In this document: one piece after another, positions 1-9,307 of the stretch
How the letters are laid out: every line of letters begins with the position of its first letter
Position numbering within the stretch: position 1 is the stretch's first letter
Assembly: GCF_003985155.1 (NCBI RefSeq)
Contig: NZ_ML133691.1
Span: 62,001 to 126,000, forward strand
Direction: 5' to 3'
Length of the DNA stretch: 64,000 nt
Source of the DNA: Rhizobium vallis
GTDB taxonomy: Bacteria; Pseudomonadota; Alphaproteobacteria; Rhizobiales; Rhizobiaceae
The notes under the pieces: generated by a model
Told to the model about the DNA's origin: nothing
The model's input: the letters and a program-made list of their open reading frames with translations, nothing else
The model's database searches: none
Position numbers and translations under genes: made by a program

Positions 1-1
1 T

Positions 2-283
2 CAAAATTTGCTCGGCAAAGGGTTTGGGAGCGAGGCTATCCGTCTGCTCCTGTAATACGCGTTCGATGATCTGAACCTGCGTCGTATTAGCGTTCACGTG
101 CTCGCATACGACCGGCGTGCTATACGCGCTTATGAAAAATGTGCTTTTGTCATCGAAGGGCGAGAGCGGGAAGCGGCTTTTGTCGATGGATCATGGCATG
201 ACGACGTCATGATGGGGATCGTTGATCGCGAGTTTCTGAGGCTGCCATCCTCAGCTGCTCACTGGACTAAACACGGACACTGA
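2..283 (+). pseudogene. GNAT acetyltransferase remnant with in-frame stop
   Basis: The frame starting at base 2 encodes the C-terminal half of a RimJ/RimL-type GNAT N-acetyltransferase: the acetyl-CoA binding G-x-G-x-G/A segment (GKGFGSEAIRLLL), then the usual RISVHVLAYDRRAIRAYEKC block in which the side chain of the acceptor is acetylated. A TAA at 53-55 interrupts the frame directly after the acetyl-CoA loop. The rest stays open to the TGA at 281-283. The 5' part lies outside the window. Either the gene is a nonsense pseudogene or one base is wrong. A methionine after the stop cannot restore function because the cofactor site would be missing. The family call is good; the pseudogene call depends on the one stop codon. 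Confidence 0.7.
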
Positions 284-285
284 TC

Positions 286-1038
286 ATGACAACAATAACA
301 AGTATCGTTTCCACGGTGACGGCTGCCTTTCTGGGCTCCTTCGTGGAGGTCGTCGAAGCGTTCACCATCATCCTTGCTGTCGGCGTGACCCAAAGTTGGC
401 GGCCTGCCTTCATCGGCATGGGCCTGGCGCTTGTCGTTCTCGCCGTTCTGGTGCTGGTCTTCGGACCGCTGCTCGGCCTAATCCCGATCGACATCATGCA
501 GTTCGTCATCGGCACGCTGCTGATCCTGTTCGGCCTGCGTTGGCTGAGAAAAGCCATCTTGCGTGCTTCTGGTTTCATCGCCCTGCATGACGAGGAAAAG
601 GCATTTGCCGAGGAGACGGATAGCCTTCGTCGGCAGGCGGACGACCGCAGGGCAAACTTTCTAGCCGGCGTTACTGCGTTCAAGGCCATCCTGCTCGAAG
701 GGATGGAAGTGGTGTTCATCGTGATCGCCACCGGCGCACGTCCCGGCATGCTCGGCTATGCGAGCCTGGGGGCGCTGGCGGCATGCCTTCTTGTTTTCCT
801 TATCGGCCTTTTCGTCCACAAGCCACTCTCGACTGTTCCAGAAAATACGCTCAAACTCGTGGTTGGCCTTATGCTGAGCGCGTTTGGAATTTTCTGGGTG
901 GGTGAAGGCATCGGCACGGACTGGCCGGGTGCCGATCTTTCGCTGCTGCCAATCTTCGGCGTATTGGCGCTCTTCTCGTTGGTGGCCGTCAAAATGCTTC
1001 GCCAATACCACAACGCGCATATGTTACCTGCCCAATGA
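286..1038 (+). CDS. FTR1/GDT1-like polytopic membrane protein (COG4280 type)
   Basis: This 250-residue protein has about seven hydrophobic segments arranged as an internal duplication. Each half opens with an acidic motif inside a membrane helix: E-V-V-E-A near residue 22 and E-G-M-E-V near residue 142. These resemble the R-E-G-L-E motif of FTR1 iron permeases and the paired acidic motifs of GDT1-type cation transporters. A hydrophilic charged stretch (about 95-120) separates the halves. It is therefore probably an inner-membrane transporter, perhaps for a cation; the substrate cannot be read from the sequence. The stop overlaps the start of the next small membrane gene by four bases, so the two are likely co-translated. 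Confidence 0.75.
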   Translation: MTTITSIVSTVTAAFLGSFVEVVEAFTIILAVGVTQSWRPAFIGMGLALVVLAVLVLVFGPLLGLIPIDIMQFVIGTLLILFGLRWLRKAILRASGFIALHDEEKAFAEETDSLRRQADDRRANFLAGVTAFKAILLEGMEVVFIVIATGARPGMLGYASLGALAACLLVFLIGLFVHKPLSTVPENTLKLVVGLMLSAFGIFWVGEGIGTDWPGADLSLLPIFGVLALFSLVAVKMLRQYHNAHMLPAQ

Positions 1039-1256
1039 AGATTATCAGAATCGCCTTCAACGAACTCGTCAGCATGTTCATCGACGACGGCGCACTGGCC
1101 TTTTTGGCGCTGGTCCTGATCATCGCCATCGGCCTTTCGGTGAAATGGGGGCTGCTTTGCGGCTCAATCGGCGCCGGCATACTGATCATCGGATACCTGC
1201 TGATCCTTGCCGAGAGCGTCGCGCGGGCTGCGAGACGGAAATTCACGCGCAAGTGA
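1035..1256 (+). CDS. small membrane protein coupled to the FTR1-like gene
   Basis: A 73-residue protein with two predicted membrane helices (about 17-36 and 38-60) and a basic C-terminus (RAARRKFTRK). The ATG overlaps the preceding stop as ATGA, the usual arrangement for translational coupling, so it is probably an accessory subunit of the upstream permease. I do not recognise a named family. A gap of 150 bases without a gene separates it from the downstream response regulator. Confidence 0.65.
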   Translation: MKIIRIAFNELVSMFIDDGALAFLALVLIIAIGLSVKWGLLCGSIGAGILIIGYLLILAESVARAARRKFTRK

Positions 1257-1406
1257 TAGCCTTATGACATTGGGAAGGGCACTATCAATTCCCCTCTCCG
1301 AGGAGCTCATCGCCAGCGCCATATTTTCTTAGCGTCACCTTATATGCTAGGAGTAGACACCTTTAACGTCGCGACATTCCCGGATGATTTGTAGTAGTGT
1401 TCTCCT

Positions 1407-2075
1407 ATGAGAATCCTCGTTGTCGAAGACAATCACGAGTTAGCGGCGTGGCTTGGCAAGGCGCTCAAGCAGGCGAATTATGCGGTTGATATCGCGCATG
1501 ACGGCGAAGATGCGGGGCATCTCTTGAGGGTAGCGGAGTATGCCGTCGTCATTCTCGATCTGTCGCTCCCGAAAATTGACGGCATGACACTGCTCAAGCG
1601 GCTTCGACAAGACGGTAACAAGGTCCCCGTTATCATCCTTACTGCCAATGCCAGCCTTGATGGCAGGGTCGCCGGACTGGATGGTGGCGCCGACGATTAT
1701 CTTGCCAAACCTTTCGAAATAGCGGAGCTGGAAGCCCGGATCCGCGCGCTTGTCCGGCGCGGCCATGACCGGGCAACGCCCCAGATAGCCATCGGAGACC
1801 TTCTTTTCGACGGCGGCACGCGCCAGTTCACCCTGGCGGGCGAGACGCTGATTCTAACGCCGCGAGAACATGCGGTACTCGAACACCTTGTCCTGAAGGT
1901 CGGTACGACGGTCGCAAAGGCAACATTGTCGGAAAGCGTCTTCGGCTTCGACGACGCAGCGGACGCAAGCGCGATCGAAATCTACGTCCATCGCGTGCGC
2001 AAGAAGCTCGAGGGCAGCTCGGTCCAGATTGCAACGCTCCGCGGCCTTGGCTACATGTTGCGCCATGCCGGGTGA
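1407..2075 (+). CDS. OmpR/PhoB-family response regulator
   Basis: A 222-residue two-domain regulator. The receiver domain (1-115) has the acidic pair at E7-D8, the phospho-acceptor D51 in VVILDLSLP, the conserved threonine in ILTAN and the lysine in LAKPF. The winged-helix DNA-binding domain (about 125-220) carries the ILTPREHAVLEHL and YVHRVRKKL segments typical of the QseB/TctD/PmrA group. The gene overlaps the following sensor kinase frame by 11 bases, so they were one operon. The kinase is now frameshifted, which leaves this regulator without an obvious cognate partner in the window. Confidence 0.9.
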   Translation: MRILVVEDNHELAAWLGKALKQANYAVDIAHDGEDAGHLLRVAEYAVVILDLSLPKIDGMTLLKRLRQDGNKVPVIILTANASLDGRVAGLDGGADDYLAKPFEIAELEARIRALVRRGHDRATPQIAIGDLLFDGGTRQFTLAGETLILTPREHAVLEHLVLKVGTTVAKATLSESVFGFDDAADASAIEIYVHRVRKKLEGSSVQIATLRGLGYMLRHAG

Positions 2076-3467
2076 AAACATCAAAAGTCTGGGAAAAGGC
2101 GCCTGGCAAACCATCCGTCTGCTCGGCGCAAGTCTGCGCATCCAGCTGTTGGCATGGGTCTTTCTGACCTTTGTCGGCGCGATCTGCATCAATCTCTACC
2201 TCAGTTTGCTCACAGCCAACGCGACGGCCAACCTTATCTTCGACCAGACATTGATGGCCTCGGCGCGCGTCATTGCCGAAGATGTCACCGTCGATGAAAG
2301 CGGAGCAGCGCAGATCGATATACCGCCGGCGGCGCTGGAAATGTTCGATACCGGCTATCAGGACCGTGTTTTCTACCGGGTGATCACGGCCTGGGCAATC
2401 TCGTCGCCGGGTTTCCGGACCTGACGGAATCGACCGGGCCGGGGATCGGCGAAGAAGCAGTCCTTCAGGGTAGCCTGGTGCGCCTGCTGACGCTTTACCA
2501 TCCTTTGGTCGGATTGAAGCAACAAGGCGATATATCGGGGTAACCGTCGCGGCGACCCGCAACGGGTGGACGGCGATGAGGGACAGGCTCTGGTTATCGG
2601 ACTTCAGCAAACAGCTGGTCCTCGTGCTACTTGCTGGAACTGTCACGATTGTCGGGCTGCAGCGCGGCTTGGCGCCGAGCCTGCGCGACGCCGTTTGCAC
2701 CCGGGGGCGCGCTGTCGCTCGACAGCGTGCAGACGGAACTGCGCCCCCTGGTCGCGACGCTCAACGACCATATGGAGCGCGTGCAAAACCAGATCGCGGC
2801 ACAGAGGCGGCTTGTCGCAAACGCAGCACACCAATTGCATATACCCCTCGCGCTCATTGCGACGCAGGCAAGCGTAGCGGCGCGCGAGGCAGACCCGGCG
2901 CGGCGCGACGAGGCCCTGCAGTCCCTGCGAACCAGCACGCGCCTGATGACACGACTGGCAAGCCAGCTGCTGACCCTCTCGCGTGCCGAGCCCGGAAGCC
3001 GTCGGCCTGGTAGCGACAGGATCGATTTTGCGGCAGCCGTCCGCCAGGTCCTGGAATATCATGCAGAGGAAGCATTGGGACGTGGTCTGGACCTCGGCCT
3101 CGAGGCCGACGAGCAGCCGATCTTCGTGGAGGGCGATGGCACGATGCTGCGTGAGATGGTCGTCAACATCGTGGATAACGCACTACGCTATACCCCGCCT
3201 GGCGGGACCGCGACGGTGAGGACCACCCGTGAGGGCGACGAGGCCATGCTGCAGATCGAGGACAGCGGCCCCGGCATTCCCGAGGGCGAAAGGGACCACG
3301 TGTTCGAGCGGTTCTACAGGATTGTCGGAACACCGGCTGATGGAAGGGGGCTCGGACTGTGGATCGTACGGGAAGTGGTGAACGGTGCCGGCGGAAACGT
3401 CTCGCTCAGGGACGCGACGACCGGAGGGCTGTTGCTCACAGTCAGAATTCCGGCTGTCGGACCCTGA
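2065..3467 (+). pseudogene. TctE/QseC-like sensor histidine kinase, frameshifted
   Basis: Homology to one sensor kinase runs through four consecutive frame segments. The ATG at 2065 starts the N-terminus with a membrane helix (LAWVFLTFVGAICINLYL) and the periplasmic part. The frame changes near 2388, again near 2525-2540 (after a TAA at 2541 in the second frame), and again near 2690-2710. The last segment holds the dimerisation and ATPase domains, with N-box NIVDNALRYTPPGG and G-boxes DSGPGIPEG and GRGLGLWI. The H-box reads NAAHQLHIPLA instead of the usual DAAHQLRTPLA: the histidine is kept but the R-T-P core is changed to H-I-P. Three shifts plus a drifted H-box suggest genuine decay rather than a single sequencing error. 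Confidence 0.8.
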
Positions 3468-3531
3468 TCGAACATATCTGCCAAACAAAAGTACCGTGCG
3501 TCTGTGTTCTATGCTGCTATCCCTGGGAGGA

Positions 3532-4413
3532 TTATTGAATATCGAGGCTCTGCTGCGGGCGCCACTTCGCCAAGCGGTTTTCGATCTGCGTCATGATGAA
3601 TTCCGCGATCAGCGTTACGATCATCACAAGGACGATCGCGGCATACATGCCTGCAGCGTCGAAGGTGCCCTTGGCGATTGAAATCAGCTGGCCGATGCCG
3701 AAGCGGGCGCCGACGAACTCGCCGACGATAGCGCCGATGATGGCAAAGCCGAAGGAGACGTGAAGGCTCGCAAAAATCCAGCTCATGGCCGAAGGAACGA
3801 TCACGGCCCGCGTGACCTGCCAATCAGAAGCACCGAGGATCCTCGCATTGGCGATCATGTTGCGGTCGGCCTCACGAACTCCCTGGAACGCATTGGCGAA
3901 CACGACGAAGAATACCATGATGAAGGCAAGCGCCACTTTGGATGGCAGGCCAAGGCCGAGGATCATGATGAAGATCGGTGCCAGAACCACACGCGGAATG
4001 GAATTGATCGCCTTGATATAGACCGACAGAACATCCGACAGAAAACGGTTGCGACCGAGGCTTACACCGACGATGACGCCGGTGATGGAGCCGCAGAAGA
4101 AGCCTATCAGAGCCTCTTCCATCGTTACCCAGAGGTTGTACCAAAGTGAACCTTCACTGGTGCCGTTGACCGCCCAATCGTAGAGGCGGAAGATAATCTC
4201 GCTCGGGCTGGAGTAGAAAAACGGGTCGATCCAAAGCAGGTTGGATGACAGCTGCCAGAGTGCCACAACCGCAACGAAGATCCCGATCTGCAGCGACAGA
4301 ACCTGCTGCTTACGTCTCTTGATCGCGCGGAGCGCGGCGGCTTCGATCTCGGAATCCGATGTGCCGGGGCGAAAGACGACGGCCGGCGCGTTGTCTGCGA
4401 TGATGTTTGCCAT
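3532..4413 (-). CDS. NitT/TauT-type ABC transporter permease
   Basis: A 293-residue BPD_transp_1 permease of the SsuC/TauC group. It has about six membrane helices and the EAA-type cytoplasmic loop (GASDWQVTRAVIVPSAMSWIF), which couples to the ATPase. I start it at 4413 because AAGGAG lies directly upstream and the longer frame runs into the ATPase gene. Only 10 bases separate it from the ATPase stop. It forms the third gene of a binding-protein, ATPase, permease operon on the minus strand. Family members import nitrate, taurine, alkanesulfonates, pyrimidine precursors or similar small solutes; the substrate here is not evident. Confidence 0.88.
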   Translation of the reverse strand: MANIIADNAPAVVFRPGTSDSEIEAAALRAIKRRKQQVLSLQIGIFVAVVALWQLSSNLLWIDPFFYSSPSEIIFRLYDWAVNGTSEGSLWYNLWVTMEEALIGFFCGSITGVIVGVSLGRNRFLSDVLSVYIKAINSIPRVVLAPIFIMILGLGLPSKVALAFIMVFFVVFANAFQGVREADRNMIANARILGASDWQVTRAVIVPSAMSWIFASLHVSFGFAIIGAIVGEFVGARFGIGQLISIAKGTFDAAGMYAAIVLVMIVTLIAEFIMTQIENRLAKWRPQQSLDIQ

Positions 4414-4423
4414 GCTTGTCTCC

Positions 4424-5242
4424 TTATGCAGCTTCGCTGGAACGGCGATAGCTGGCCTCGACCTCCTGGCGGAGGTCCTCCCAGATCGTCTTGCAATAGT
4501 CGATGAAGCGCGGCTCGTAGCGGATTTCCGACACGACACGCGGGCGTGGAAGATCGATCGTGTAGACGGACTTGACCGTGGCTGGGCCGGCTGTGAGCAC
4601 ATAGACCTTGTCGGCAAGCGCTACGGCTTCCTCCAGATCATGGGTCACGAAAACGACCGAAGCCTTCCGTTCCGCCCATAGTCTCAGCAATTCCTCGTGC
4701 ATCACGGTGCGGGTCTGCACGTCGAGTGCCGAGAAGGGTTCATCCATCAACAGGATTTCCGGCTCGTTGATGAAGGTCTGCGCCAGCGAGACGCGCTTGC
4801 GCATGCCGCCCGAAAGCTGATGCGGATAGTGATGCAGAAACTTTGAAAGGCCGACGCGCTGAAGCCAGCGCTTGGCGCTATCTTCTGCTTCCTTCCTGCT
4901 CTTGCCGCGAAACAGGGGGCCGGCCATAACGTTGTCGATGACATTCCTCCAGGGAAAGAGCGCGTCCGTCTGGAAGACGAAGCCGACGCGCGGATCGATA
5001 CCGTCGACGGGTCCGCCCATCAGCCTGACCTCCCCGGCACTCGGCCGCGCAAGGCCCGTGACCAGGTTAAGCGTGGTAGACTTGCCGCAGCCGGTCGGGC
5101 CGACGACAGCGACGAATTCGCCTTCTTCCACGAACATGGTGAAATCGCGCAATGCTGTCAGCGACTTGCCTGTCGGAGAGACAAAACGCCTGCTGACATT
5201 GAGAAGCTCGATTGCCGGCTTCCGAATATTGATGTCTGACAT
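4424..5242 (-). CDS. NitT/TauT-type ABC transporter ATP-binding protein
   Basis: A 272-residue ATPase of the SsuB/TauB/NrtD group. Walker A is GPTGCGKST (about residues 49-57), the Q-loop is in VFQTDALFPWRN, the signature is LSGGMRKRVSLAQ, Walker B is ILLMDEPFSALD and the switch histidine is in FVTHDLEEA. It energises the permease encoded next to it. Ninety-two bases separate it from the binding-protein gene upstream, still compatible with one transcript. The C-terminal tail is basic and carries no extra domain. Confidence 0.9.
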   Translation of the reverse strand: MSDINIRKPAIELLNVSRRFVSPTGKSLTALRDFTMFVEEGEFVAVVGPTGCGKSTTLNLVTGLARPSAGEVRLMGGPVDGIDPRVGFVFQTDALFPWRNVIDNVMAGPLFRGKSRKEAEDSAKRWLQRVGLSKFLHHYPHQLSGGMRKRVSLAQTFINEPEILLMDEPFSALDVQTRTVMHEELLRLWAERKASVVFVTHDLEEAVALADKVYVLTAGPATVKSVYTIDLPRPRVVSEIRYEPRFIDYCKTIWEDLRQEVEASYRRSSEAA

Positions 5243-5334
5243 TGGTTTTCCTGACGCGCGCTGGTTAGGCTCGCACGCGAAGCTGAGGACATGTCCGCCG
5301 CCGGCAATGTGCCGGAGGCGGATCTGAAAGCCGC

Positions 5335-6348
5335 TTACATGACCTTTTTGACGAATTCCGTGGTGTAGGTCTTCGAAAGATCGATCTGCTTGCCCTGCAT
5401 ATTTTTCGAGAAGGACGAAAGTACCGAGAGAACGGTCTTCGGACCATCTTCCGGCATCACGCCATCGGCGGTAAACATCGCCTTACCTTGGTCGAGCGCT
5501 TTGACGTAACCTTCCTTGTCGCCGACATAATATTCCTTCGGCATCTTGTCGGCGATCTCGGCGCCGGAATGCGTATTGATGAAGCGCAGCGTCTTCACGA
5601 AAGCATTGGCAAGCTTCTGGGTGTCGTCCTTGTGAGCATCGACCCATGCGGTTTCCATGTAGAGCGAGGCCGCGGGATAAGTACCGCCGAGCGCCTGGCG
5701 TGCGCCTTCCATCGTGCGCATGTCGACGAGGACGGTTGCTTCCTTGGTCTTCAGGAGGCGGGAGATCGTCGGTTCTGTCGTCATGCCCACCTGGATCGCA
5801 TCCTGCTGCATGGCGGCGATAAAGGTCGCGCCTGCGCCGACCGGAACGGAGGTGACGTCGCCGGACTTCAGACCAGCCTTGTTGGCCATGTATTGGGTCA
5901 GAAAGTTGGTCGAGGAACCAAGACCGGTGACCCCAGCGCTATGACCTTTGAAGTCCGCGATGGACTTGATTTCCGGATGCTTGGCCGAGACGAGTTCGAC
6001 TTCGCCTGGAGCTTGGCTGAATTGGACGACCGATTCGACGAACTTCCCCTTCGCCTGCAGGTCGACGCAATGGTCATAGAAGCCGACAACGCCCTGGACC
6101 GCGCCGGCCAGAAGCTGGTTCTCGGCATCGACGCCGGCCGGCTCGTTCAGAAGCTCGACATCGAGGCCTTCATCCTTGAAATAGCCGAGGCCTTCAGCCA
6201 GTTTTGCGGGCAGATAGATCTGCTTTTCGTAGCCGCCGACCATCAGCGTGATCTTGCCGGCTGCATAGGCAGAATTTGCTGCAAGCATCGACGCGAGCAT
6301 GACGACGGACAGTGCAGCTGAATTGAATAACGTGCGTGTAGAACGCAT
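5335..6348 (-). CDS. NitT/TauT-type ABC transporter substrate-binding protein
   Basis: A 337-residue periplasmic binding protein with an N-terminal signal peptide (hydrophobic run to A-Y-A-A near residue 30). The mature part starts KITLMVGGYEKQIYLPAKLAEGLGYFKDEGL, the usual opening of NMT1/TauA-like proteins. I start it at 6348 because GGAGGAG precedes that ATG and the 10 residues upstream look unlike a signal peptide. It is first in the operon with the ATPase and permease genes. The ligand cannot be deduced; nitrate, sulfonate, taurine and pyrimidine precursors are all used by relatives. Confidence 0.88.
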   Translation of the reverse strand: MRSTRTLFNSAALSVVMLASMLAANSAYAAGKITLMVGGYEKQIYLPAKLAEGLGYFKDEGLDVELLNEPAGVDAENQLLAGAVQGVVGFYDHCVDLQAKGKFVESVVQFSQAPGEVELVSAKHPEIKSIADFKGHSAGVTGLGSSTNFLTQYMANKAGLKSGDVTSVPVGAGATFIAAMQQDAIQVGMTTEPTISRLLKTKEATVLVDMRTMEGARQALGGTYPAASLYMETAWVDAHKDDTQKLANAFVKTLRFINTHSGAEIADKMPKEYYVGDKEGYVKALDQGKAMFTADGVMPEDGPKTVLSVLSSFSKNMQGKQIDLSKTYTTEFVKKVM

Positions 6349-6609
6349 GGGATCTCCTCCTGAGTTTTCGTATCGCACTTACGTTGCCACGACGGCCACG
6401 CGCTCCTCTGCGATAAGGGGAAGATAGCTGGCCCAAGCTTTCAACCAGCTTTCAGGCGGATCAAGAACGAGAAAAAGGTTCCGACTGAGGCGCAGCGCCT
6501 ATCCGCTGCTGCTCAATTGGGGACGCTTGCGCCATCCCTGTGTGACGAACTTCAAAGAAACCTAAATCCGTTGCGTTCGCATTCTTCCGGATCATACCTG
6601 CTAGGGGAA
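6349..6609. other. intergenic region between ABC importer and kinase gene
   Basis: About 260 bases. It must hold the promoter of the leftward ABC importer operon and the 3' end of the leftward kinase transcript. I see no clear -35/-10 pair, no EcfG site and no intrinsic terminator with a T run. Confidence 0.4.
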
Positions 6610-7947
6610 CTAACGCGACGCCGTCCTTGGGGCCAGTCGTACAATGAGACGTGCGATAAGACCGGGCTCATCCTCGCGCATGGCGAGTGTGAGCCGCACT
6701 CCTTGTCTTTCGGCTGCCGCCTTGGCGATCGCCAGCCCCAAGCCGCTCCCCTCGCTATCCTGAGGGCCGGCGCGGAAGAACCGCTCGAAGACGCGCGGCA
6801 TTTCCTCCTCCGCGATCCCGGGTCCTGTGTCGCGGATCTCGATCCGTGCTTCTTGTCCGGCGACCTCCACCGCGACATCGACGGTTCCACCCGGTGGCGT
6901 ATAGAGCACGGCGTTCTCGACCAAATTGTCGAGGATGATTTCGAAATCGGCAAGGGCGCCGATCGTGACGGCCTCATCCCGGCGGGTGATGCCAAGATCG
7001 ATCGACCGACTGCCGGCAAGCGGTGTCAGGCGCGCGATGGTATCGACCGCAAGCTGGGCGAGGTCGACAGGCCGCGGGGCTGGCGCGGGTTCGCGGGCAT
7101 CGTAACGGGCGAGGCGCAAGAGCTTGTTGACCAGGCTTGTAGACCTTCTGATCCCGGCCTCCAGCTCGGACAACCGCTGGGCAAATCGGCCATCGCGGTC
7201 GTCGTGTCGAAGGTTGTCGATTTGAATCTGGAGTGCCGAGAGGGGCGTGCGCAATTCATGGGCTGCATCGGAAATGAACCGCCGCTGTCGCTCAAGCAAT
7301 GACCGCAGCCGCGCGAGCAGCAGATTGATTGAGCTTACGAAGGGAATGACTTCAGCCGGCACGTCGTCGATCGGTACGGGGTCGTCCGCTGCGGCGTCTC
7401 GAGAGGCGATCGCGAAGGCCAGGCGATTGAGCCGGGCCATGATGCGATCAATGATCCAGCTCAGCGTCAGCAACGACAGTGGAATAAGAATTGCGATCGG
7501 GAGCGCCGCCTGAAGCGCCGCATTGGCGGCCAGCTCCTGCCGCACGCTCATCTCCTGGGAAACCTGAACAGTTCGATACGGCGTCACAAGGGTGTAGACG
7601 CGCCAATTGTTATCGGCGGCTAGAATATCGGCCAAACCGGTAGCCTGTTGCCGGGGAAGAGCGATGGAGGGATCCGATTGTCGCAGTGGCTCGCCGAGCG
7701 AATCCCAGACCTGAATGACGAAGTCGTCCTCGGGATCATGTGGCACCCCGCCAACGCGGCCAGCCGCCGGCACCAGAGGCGCATCCCCGACATAGAGCGC
7801 AATCTGCCGAAGCTGGTTGTCGAGGAAGTCAGATGCCTCATTCCGGACGAGGAAGTATGATGTCGTCGCCGCACAGACGCCGATAGTCGCCATCAAGCCG
7901 GCGAGCCACAAGAATGCCGTCCGTCGGATCGATAAGGTGTTGGTCAC
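6610..7947 (-). CDS. sensor histidine kinase, QseC/TctE type
   Basis: A 445-residue membrane sensor kinase. Membrane helices lie at about 10-33 and 149-167 and flank a periplasmic sensor of about 115 residues. The phospho-acceptor is H230 in SDAAHELRTPLSALQ. The ATPase part has N-box DNLVENAVLYTPPGG and G-boxes RDTGPGIAEEEMPRVFERFFR and GSGLGLAIAKAAA. Its start overlaps the stop of the upstream response regulator by four bases, so they form a pair. The pair is transcribed away from the ABC exporter genes beginning at 8731, which suggests the exporter is its target. That link is inference from position. Confidence 0.9.
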   Translation of the reverse strand: MTNTLSIRRTAFLWLAGLMATIGVCAATTSYFLVRNEASDFLDNQLRQIALYVGDAPLVPAAGRVGGVPHDPEDDFVIQVWDSLGEPLRQSDPSIALPRQQATGLADILAADNNWRVYTLVTPYRTVQVSQEMSVRQELAANAALQAALPIAILIPLSLLTLSWIIDRIMARLNRLAFAIASRDAAADDPVPIDDVPAEVIPFVSSINLLLARLRSLLERQRRFISDAAHELRTPLSALQIQIDNLRHDDRDGRFAQRLSELEAGIRRSTSLVNKLLRLARYDAREPAPAPRPVDLAQLAVDTIARLTPLAGSRSIDLGITRRDEAVTIGALADFEIILDNLVENAVLYTPPGGTVDVAVEVAGQEARIEIRDTGPGIAEEEMPRVFERFFRAGPQDSEGSGLGLAIAKAAAERQGVRLTLAMREDEPGLIARLIVRLAPRTASR

Positions 7948-8600
7948 CTCGGGACCATCCAGCCGGCCCCGCGGACGTTGCGTATGATGTCTTTGTCGAA
8001 CTTGCGTCGGACGTAGTGGATGAGCACATCAACAGCGTTGCTTTCCACCTCCTCACCCCAGCCATAGAGCCTTTCCTCAAGTTGGGTGCGGGAAAGAATG
8101 GTTCCTGGGCGCTCTATCAATGCCTGAAGCAGCGCAAATTCGCGCGCGGGCAACACTTGGCTCAGCCCCTGATATGTCACCTCGTGGCTTGATAGATCGA
8201 GCTCGATCTTGCTCGTTCCGAGGACCGAAACCGCCTGACCGCCATGTCGACGTAAAACCGCGCGCATGCGTGCGAGTAGTTCCTTGACTTCGAACGGCTT
8301 CACTAAATAGTCGTCAGCCCCAAGATCGAGACCCGCGACGCGATCGTCGAGCTCGTCGCGGGCGGTAATCACAAGGATCGGCCTCTTGTCGCCGGCGGTT
8401 CGCCGCGTACGGAGGATTTCCAGTCCCGAGCGGCCGGGTAAGCCGAGGTCGAGCAGCACGAGAGCGTGGCCGCCAACGGCGACGGCCTCGTGCCCGAGCT
8501 GCCCGTCACGCACCCAGTCAGCCGACATGCCGGCATCTTCCAGAGCTTGTACGAGAGCCTTGCCCAGCATGGCATCATCTTCGATCACGAGAACGCGCAT
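7944..8600 (-). CDS. OmpR-family response regulator, QseB/TctD type
   Basis: A 218-residue regulator. The receiver domain has acidic residues at E7-D8-D9, phospho-acceptor D51 in LVLLDLGLPG, threonine in VITAR and lysine in LVKPF. The C-terminal winged helix contains LPAREFALLQALI and HYVRRKF. I start it at 8600 (MRVLVIEDD), the normal N-terminus; the ten residues upstream are not conserved in the family. It overlaps the sensor kinase gene by four bases. The 130 bases between it and the divergent secreted-protein gene should contain the promoters of both units. Confidence 0.9.
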   Translation of the reverse strand: MRVLVIEDDAMLGKALVQALEDAGMSADWVRDGQLGHEAVAVGGHALVLLDLGLPGRSGLEILRTRRTAGDKRPILVITARDELDDRVAGLDLGADDYLVKPFEVKELLARMRAVLRRHGGQAVSVLGTSKIELDLSSHEVTYQGLSQVLPAREFALLQALIERPGTILSRTQLEERLYGWGEEVESNAVDVLIHYVRRKFDKDIIRNVRGAGWMVPR

Positions 8601-8730
8601 ACCCCATAATAGACCGAACGTTCCGCACAACAGAAGTCCTCAATGCAGCTCGAGCAGGAGAAGCCACCTAAGACCCTCCTAATTCTACGAGCGTCATATG
8701 GCCTTGCTGGTTTGCAAAGGAGACTTGGTC

Positions 8731-9303
8731 ATGACCGTTCGTTGTTGGATCGCCGCCGCATTCGCCACGCTGCTCATGTTGGCATCTGGCGCGTTTCTTC
8801 CAGCCGCGGCGCAGGAGAAACTCGTTGCGCCTGAAACGAACCCGCCGGGCGACATTCCCGACAACCAGGTCTTCGTTGCTTATACCTCCCCGGACGGGTT
8901 CAGCTTGAAAGTGCCCGAGGGATGGTCGCGGACAGTGACCGGCCCCAGCGTCCGGTTTTTCGACAAATACGATGACATAAACGCTACGCTTGGTTCGGCG
9001 AATGCGGCGCCGACGGTTGCCTCGGTCCGGGCCGGCGAGATCGCGAACCTCGAGAAAGCCGGGCACGCCGTCAAGGTCACTGCGGTCAAGGCCGTGAAGC
9101 TCGCGGCCGGACCGGCTGTTCGCATCAGCTACCAGTCGAATTCCGCGCCCAACCCGGTCACGAACAAGCAGATCCGCCTGGAGCACGAGCGCTTCATTGT
9201 GTTCAAGGGCGGCAAGACGATCACCCTCGATCTGGCCGCACCGACCGGCGCGGATAACGTCGATCAGTGGCAACTGATATCCAATTCGCTGCAGTGGAAA
9301 TGA
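8731..9303 (+). CDS. exported protein of an ABC exporter operon
   Basis: A 190-residue protein with a clear signal peptide (hydrophobic run 6-25, cleavage near AAAQ). The mature part has a YTSPDGFSLKVPEGWSR opening, like periplasmic proteins that look like lipoprotein or photosystem P (PsbP)-type folds, but I cannot name a function. AAAGGAGAC just upstream of 8731 fixes the start. Four bases separate its stop from the first ABC ATPase, so it is the first gene of the exporter operon and may be a periplasmic partner or cargo handler. Confidence 0.7.
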   Translation: MTVRCWIAAAFATLLMLASGAFLPAAAQEKLVAPETNPPGDIPDNQVFVAYTSPDGFSLKVPEGWSRTVTGPSVRFFDKYDDINATLGSANAAPTVASVRAGEIANLEKAGHAVKVTAVKAVKLAAGPAVRISYQSNSAPNPVTNKQIRLEHERFIVFKGGKTITLDLAAPTGADNVDQWQLISNSLQWK

Positions 9304-9307
9304 ATGA

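Noticed and set aside
267..749. Long minus-strand frame opposite the FTR1-like gene
   Set aside because: Shadow of the plus-strand gene; composition is Arg/Ser/Thr-rich and there is no ribosome site.
1828..2700. 290-residue minus-strand frame
   Set aside because: Antisense to the response regulator and the kinase remnant; low-complexity Arg-rich text, no family resemblance.
8598..8624. GGAAC-N16-GGTA on the minus strand at the start of the response regulator
   Set aside because: The -10 lacks TT and overlaps the start codon; not counted as an EcfG site.
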